From positions 1-6,126 of the forward strand of contig JALOSD010000114.1 in NCBI GenBank assembly GCA_025458585.1: a stretch of DNA of 6,126 bases, given 5' to 3'. Position numbers and translations under genes: made by a program. The DNA comes from Burkholderiaceae bacterium. Its GTDB lineage: Bacteria; Pseudomonadota; Gammaproteobacteria; Burkholderiales; Burkholderiaceae_C. The notes under the pieces are model-generated. The model saw only the letters and a program-made list of their open reading frames with translations. It did no database searches and had not been told where the DNA came from. Below, piece by piece: positions 4,573 to 6,126 of this stretch (position 1 is the first letter of the stretch; the number at the start of each line of letters is the position of its first letter).

Positions 4573-6126
4573 ATGAGCGACGCCCAGCCCGCCGCGCCAC
4601 CGCGCGTGACCGCGTGGTCGCCGCTCGGGCAGCCGGTGTTCCGCATGCTGTGGCTGGTGTGGGTCACGGCCAACGTGTGCATGTGGATGAACGACGTCGC
4701 CGCGGCGTGGCTGATGACGACGCTCGCGGCCACGCCGGCCTGGGTCGCGCTCGTGCAGTCGGCCTCCACGTTGCCAGTGTTCCTGCTCGGACTGCCGAGC
4801 GGCGCGCTCGCCGACATCGTCGACCGCCGGCGCTACCTCATGGTGACGCAGCTGTGGGTCGCGGTGGTGGCGACGCTCGCGTGCTTCGTGCTGCTCGCCG
4901 GGCTGATGACGCCGCTGCTGCTGCTCGCGCTGACCTTCGCCAACGGCGTCGGCCTGGCGATGCGCTGGCCCGTGTTCGCCGCCCTCGTGCCCGAGATCCT
5001 GCCGCGGCCGCAACTCGCGCCGGCGCTGGCGCTCAACGGCATCGCGATGAACGCGTCGCGCATCGTCGGCCCGGTGGTCGCCGGCGCGATCATCGCCGGC
5101 GCCGGCACGCAGTGGGTGTTCGTGCTCAATGCGCTGCTGTCGACCGGCGCCGCGGTCGCGATCTGGCGCTGGAAGCGCGAGGTGCAGGCCAAGGCGCTGC
5201 CGGCCGAGCGCTTCATCGGCGCGATCCGCGTCGGCGTGCAGCACGTGCGGCAAAGCCGGCGCATGCACGTCGTGCTGCTGCGCGTTGCGCTGTTCTTCGC
5301 CCAGTCGACCGCGCTGCTCGCGCTGCTGCCGCTCGTCGCGCAGGACCTGGAGGGCGGCGGCGCCGGCAGCTTCACGCTGCTGCTCGCGTGCATGGGCGCC
5401 GGCGCGATCGTTGCCGCGAGCCAGATGACGCGCCTGCGCGAGCGCACCAGCTTCGACCGCATGGTGCGCGACGGCTCGCTGCTGCAGGTCGGCGCGATGC
5501 TGGTCGTCGCACTCGCGCCGAACGTGTGGGTCGCGGCGCCGGGCATGCTGCTGGCCGGCGCGGCGTGGATCACGGTCGCGAACTCGCTGACGGTGTCGGC
5601 GCAGTTCGCGCTGCCCGACTGGGTGCGCGCGCGCGGCATGTCGATCTACCAGATGGGGCTGATGGGCGGCGCGGCGGCGGGCGCCGCGCTGTGGGGCCAG
5701 GTCGCGAGCCACACGAGCCTCACGACGGCGCTGCTGCTGTCGGCCGCGACGGGGCTCGTGATCGTCGCCGCGACGCGGCGTCTGAGCATCGAGGGCGCGG
5801 CCGACGAGGACCTGAGCCCGCGCCCGCTGCCGCCGCCGCCGACGCCCGCACCGGTCGCGCCCGACGAAGGGCCGGTGCTCGTCAGCATCGAGTACCTGGT
5901 CGACCCGGCCGACACCGCGGCCTTCCGCGCCGTGATGCGCGACACCCGCCGCGCGCGGCTGCGCCAGGGCGTGCTCAGCTGGTGGCTGTTTCGCGACACG
6001 TCGCAGCCGGGGCGCTACGTCGAGTACTTCGTCGACGAGTCGTGGGTCGAGCACCTGCGCCGCTTCGACCGCATGACCGGCGCCGACCTCGCGCTGCGCG
6101 AACGCCGCAACGCGCTGCACCGCGGC
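4573..6126 (+). CDS. MFS exporter, EntS/MFS_3 type, with C-terminal ferredoxin-like domain (3' end cut)
   Basis: The frame is open from the ATG at 4573 to the window edge, giving 518 residues with no stop, so the last residues lie outside. It is an inner-membrane major facilitator of the DHA3 type (MFS_3, transmembrane secretion effector, related to the enterobactin exporter EntS), expected to export a small molecule by proton antiport. The early PVFRMLWLVWVTANVCMWMNDVAAAWL and the loop motif GALADIVDRRR (77-87) are typical. About ten to twelve hydrophobic segments extend to residue 400. A proline-rich linker (about 415-434) leads to a C-terminal domain from about 436 that starts VLVSIEYLVDP and contains GVLSWWLFRD, GRYVEYFVDESWVEHLRR and ALRERRNALHRG. 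This resembles the antibiotic-biosynthesis-monooxygenase fold that many MFS_3 proteins carry. An in-frame TAA at 4561-4563 excludes an earlier start. The Shine-Dalgarno is weak. The cargo cannot be read from the sequence. Confidence 0.88.
   Translation, partial: MSDAQPAAPPRVTAWSPLGQPVFRMLWLVWVTANVCMWMNDVAAAWLMTTLAATPAWVALVQSASTLPVFLLGLPSGALADIVDRRRYLMVTQLWVAVVATLACFVLLAGLMTPLLLLALTFANGVGLAMRWPVFAALVPEILPRPQLAPALALNGIAMNASRIVGPVVAGAIIAGAGTQWVFVLNALLSTGAAVAIWRWKREVQAKALPAERFIGAIRVGVQHVRQSRRMHVVLLRVALFFAQSTALLALLPLVAQDLEGGGAGSFTLLLACMGAGAIVAASQMTRLRERTSFDRMVRDGSLLQVGAMLVVALAPNVWVAAPGMLLAGAAWITVANSLTVSAQFALPDWVRARGMSIYQMGLMGGAAAGAALWGQVASHTSLTTALLLSAATGLVIVAATRRLSIEGAADEDLSPRPLPPPPTPAPVAPDEGPVLVSIEYLVDPADTAAFRAVMRDTRRARLRQGVLSWWLFRDTSQPGRYVEYFVDESWVEHLRRFDRMTGADLALRERRNALHRG

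Noticed and set aside
3547..6120. 857-codon open frame on the minus strand running across the exporter region into thiL
   Set aside because: Only the last 324 codons are ThiL. The upstream part is low-complexity, Arg/Ala/His/Gln-rich sequence antisense to a well-formed transporter, an effect of high GC on stop-codon frequency.

Overview
The window is a GC-rich stretch (I estimate about 70%, with codon third positions almost all G or C). The conserved minus-strand order thiL-pgpA-pncC and the overall protein character suggest a betaproteobacterium of the Burkholderiales, probably near the Leptothrix/Rubrivivax/Methylibium group. This is inferred from gene order and composition, not from a database match.

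Layout. (1) Positions 1-242 hold what looks like the 3' end of an unidentified plus-strand gene. It contains a perfect 9-bp hairpin with a GAAA loop (37-58) and a run of twelve C (195-206), and its stop codon overlaps the next start as ATGA. (2) Positions 239-1048 encode a phytanoyl-CoA dioxygenase (PhyH)-like Fe(II)/2-oxoglutarate oxygenase that is broken as written. The frame changes near 425-440 and again near 634, where a conserved segment of roughly 18 residues appears to be missing. (3) One base later, 1050-2399 encodes an intact COG4091-type NAD(P)-binding oxidoreductase with a C-terminal SAF domain, the broad family that includes the Brucella DXR-like enzyme DRL. Items 1-3 read as one tightly packed operon, probably for a metabolic pathway I cannot name. 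(4) A 79-bp convergent gap (2400-2478) carries two GC-rich stem-loops. (5) On the minus strand, transcribed right to left, are thiL (thiamine-monophosphate kinase), pgpA (phosphatidylglycerophosphatase A) and pncC (NMN deamidase, CinA C-terminal family), 4-5 bp apart. (6) A 51-bp divergent gap with an inverted repeat separates thiL from a plus-strand MFS exporter of the EntS/MFS_3 type (4573 to the window edge). The exporter has a proline-rich linker and a C-terminal ferredoxin-like domain, and it is cut by the window end.

How they fit together. The thiL-pgpA-pncC block is housekeeping: thiamine diphosphate supply, phosphatidylglycerol synthesis and pyridine-nucleotide salvage. The operon on the left is accessory. 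A putative hydroxylase next to a sugar- or homoserine-type dehydrogenase suggests sequential oxidation or reduction of a small polar metabolite. The exporter on the right is a separate transcription unit.

I see no RNA gene, insertion sequence, CRISPR array or phage feature. I do not see a clear new system. The points most worth a second look are the PhyH/SAF-oxidoreductase pair of unknown substrate, and whether the lesions in PhyH are real decay or errors in the assembled sequence.
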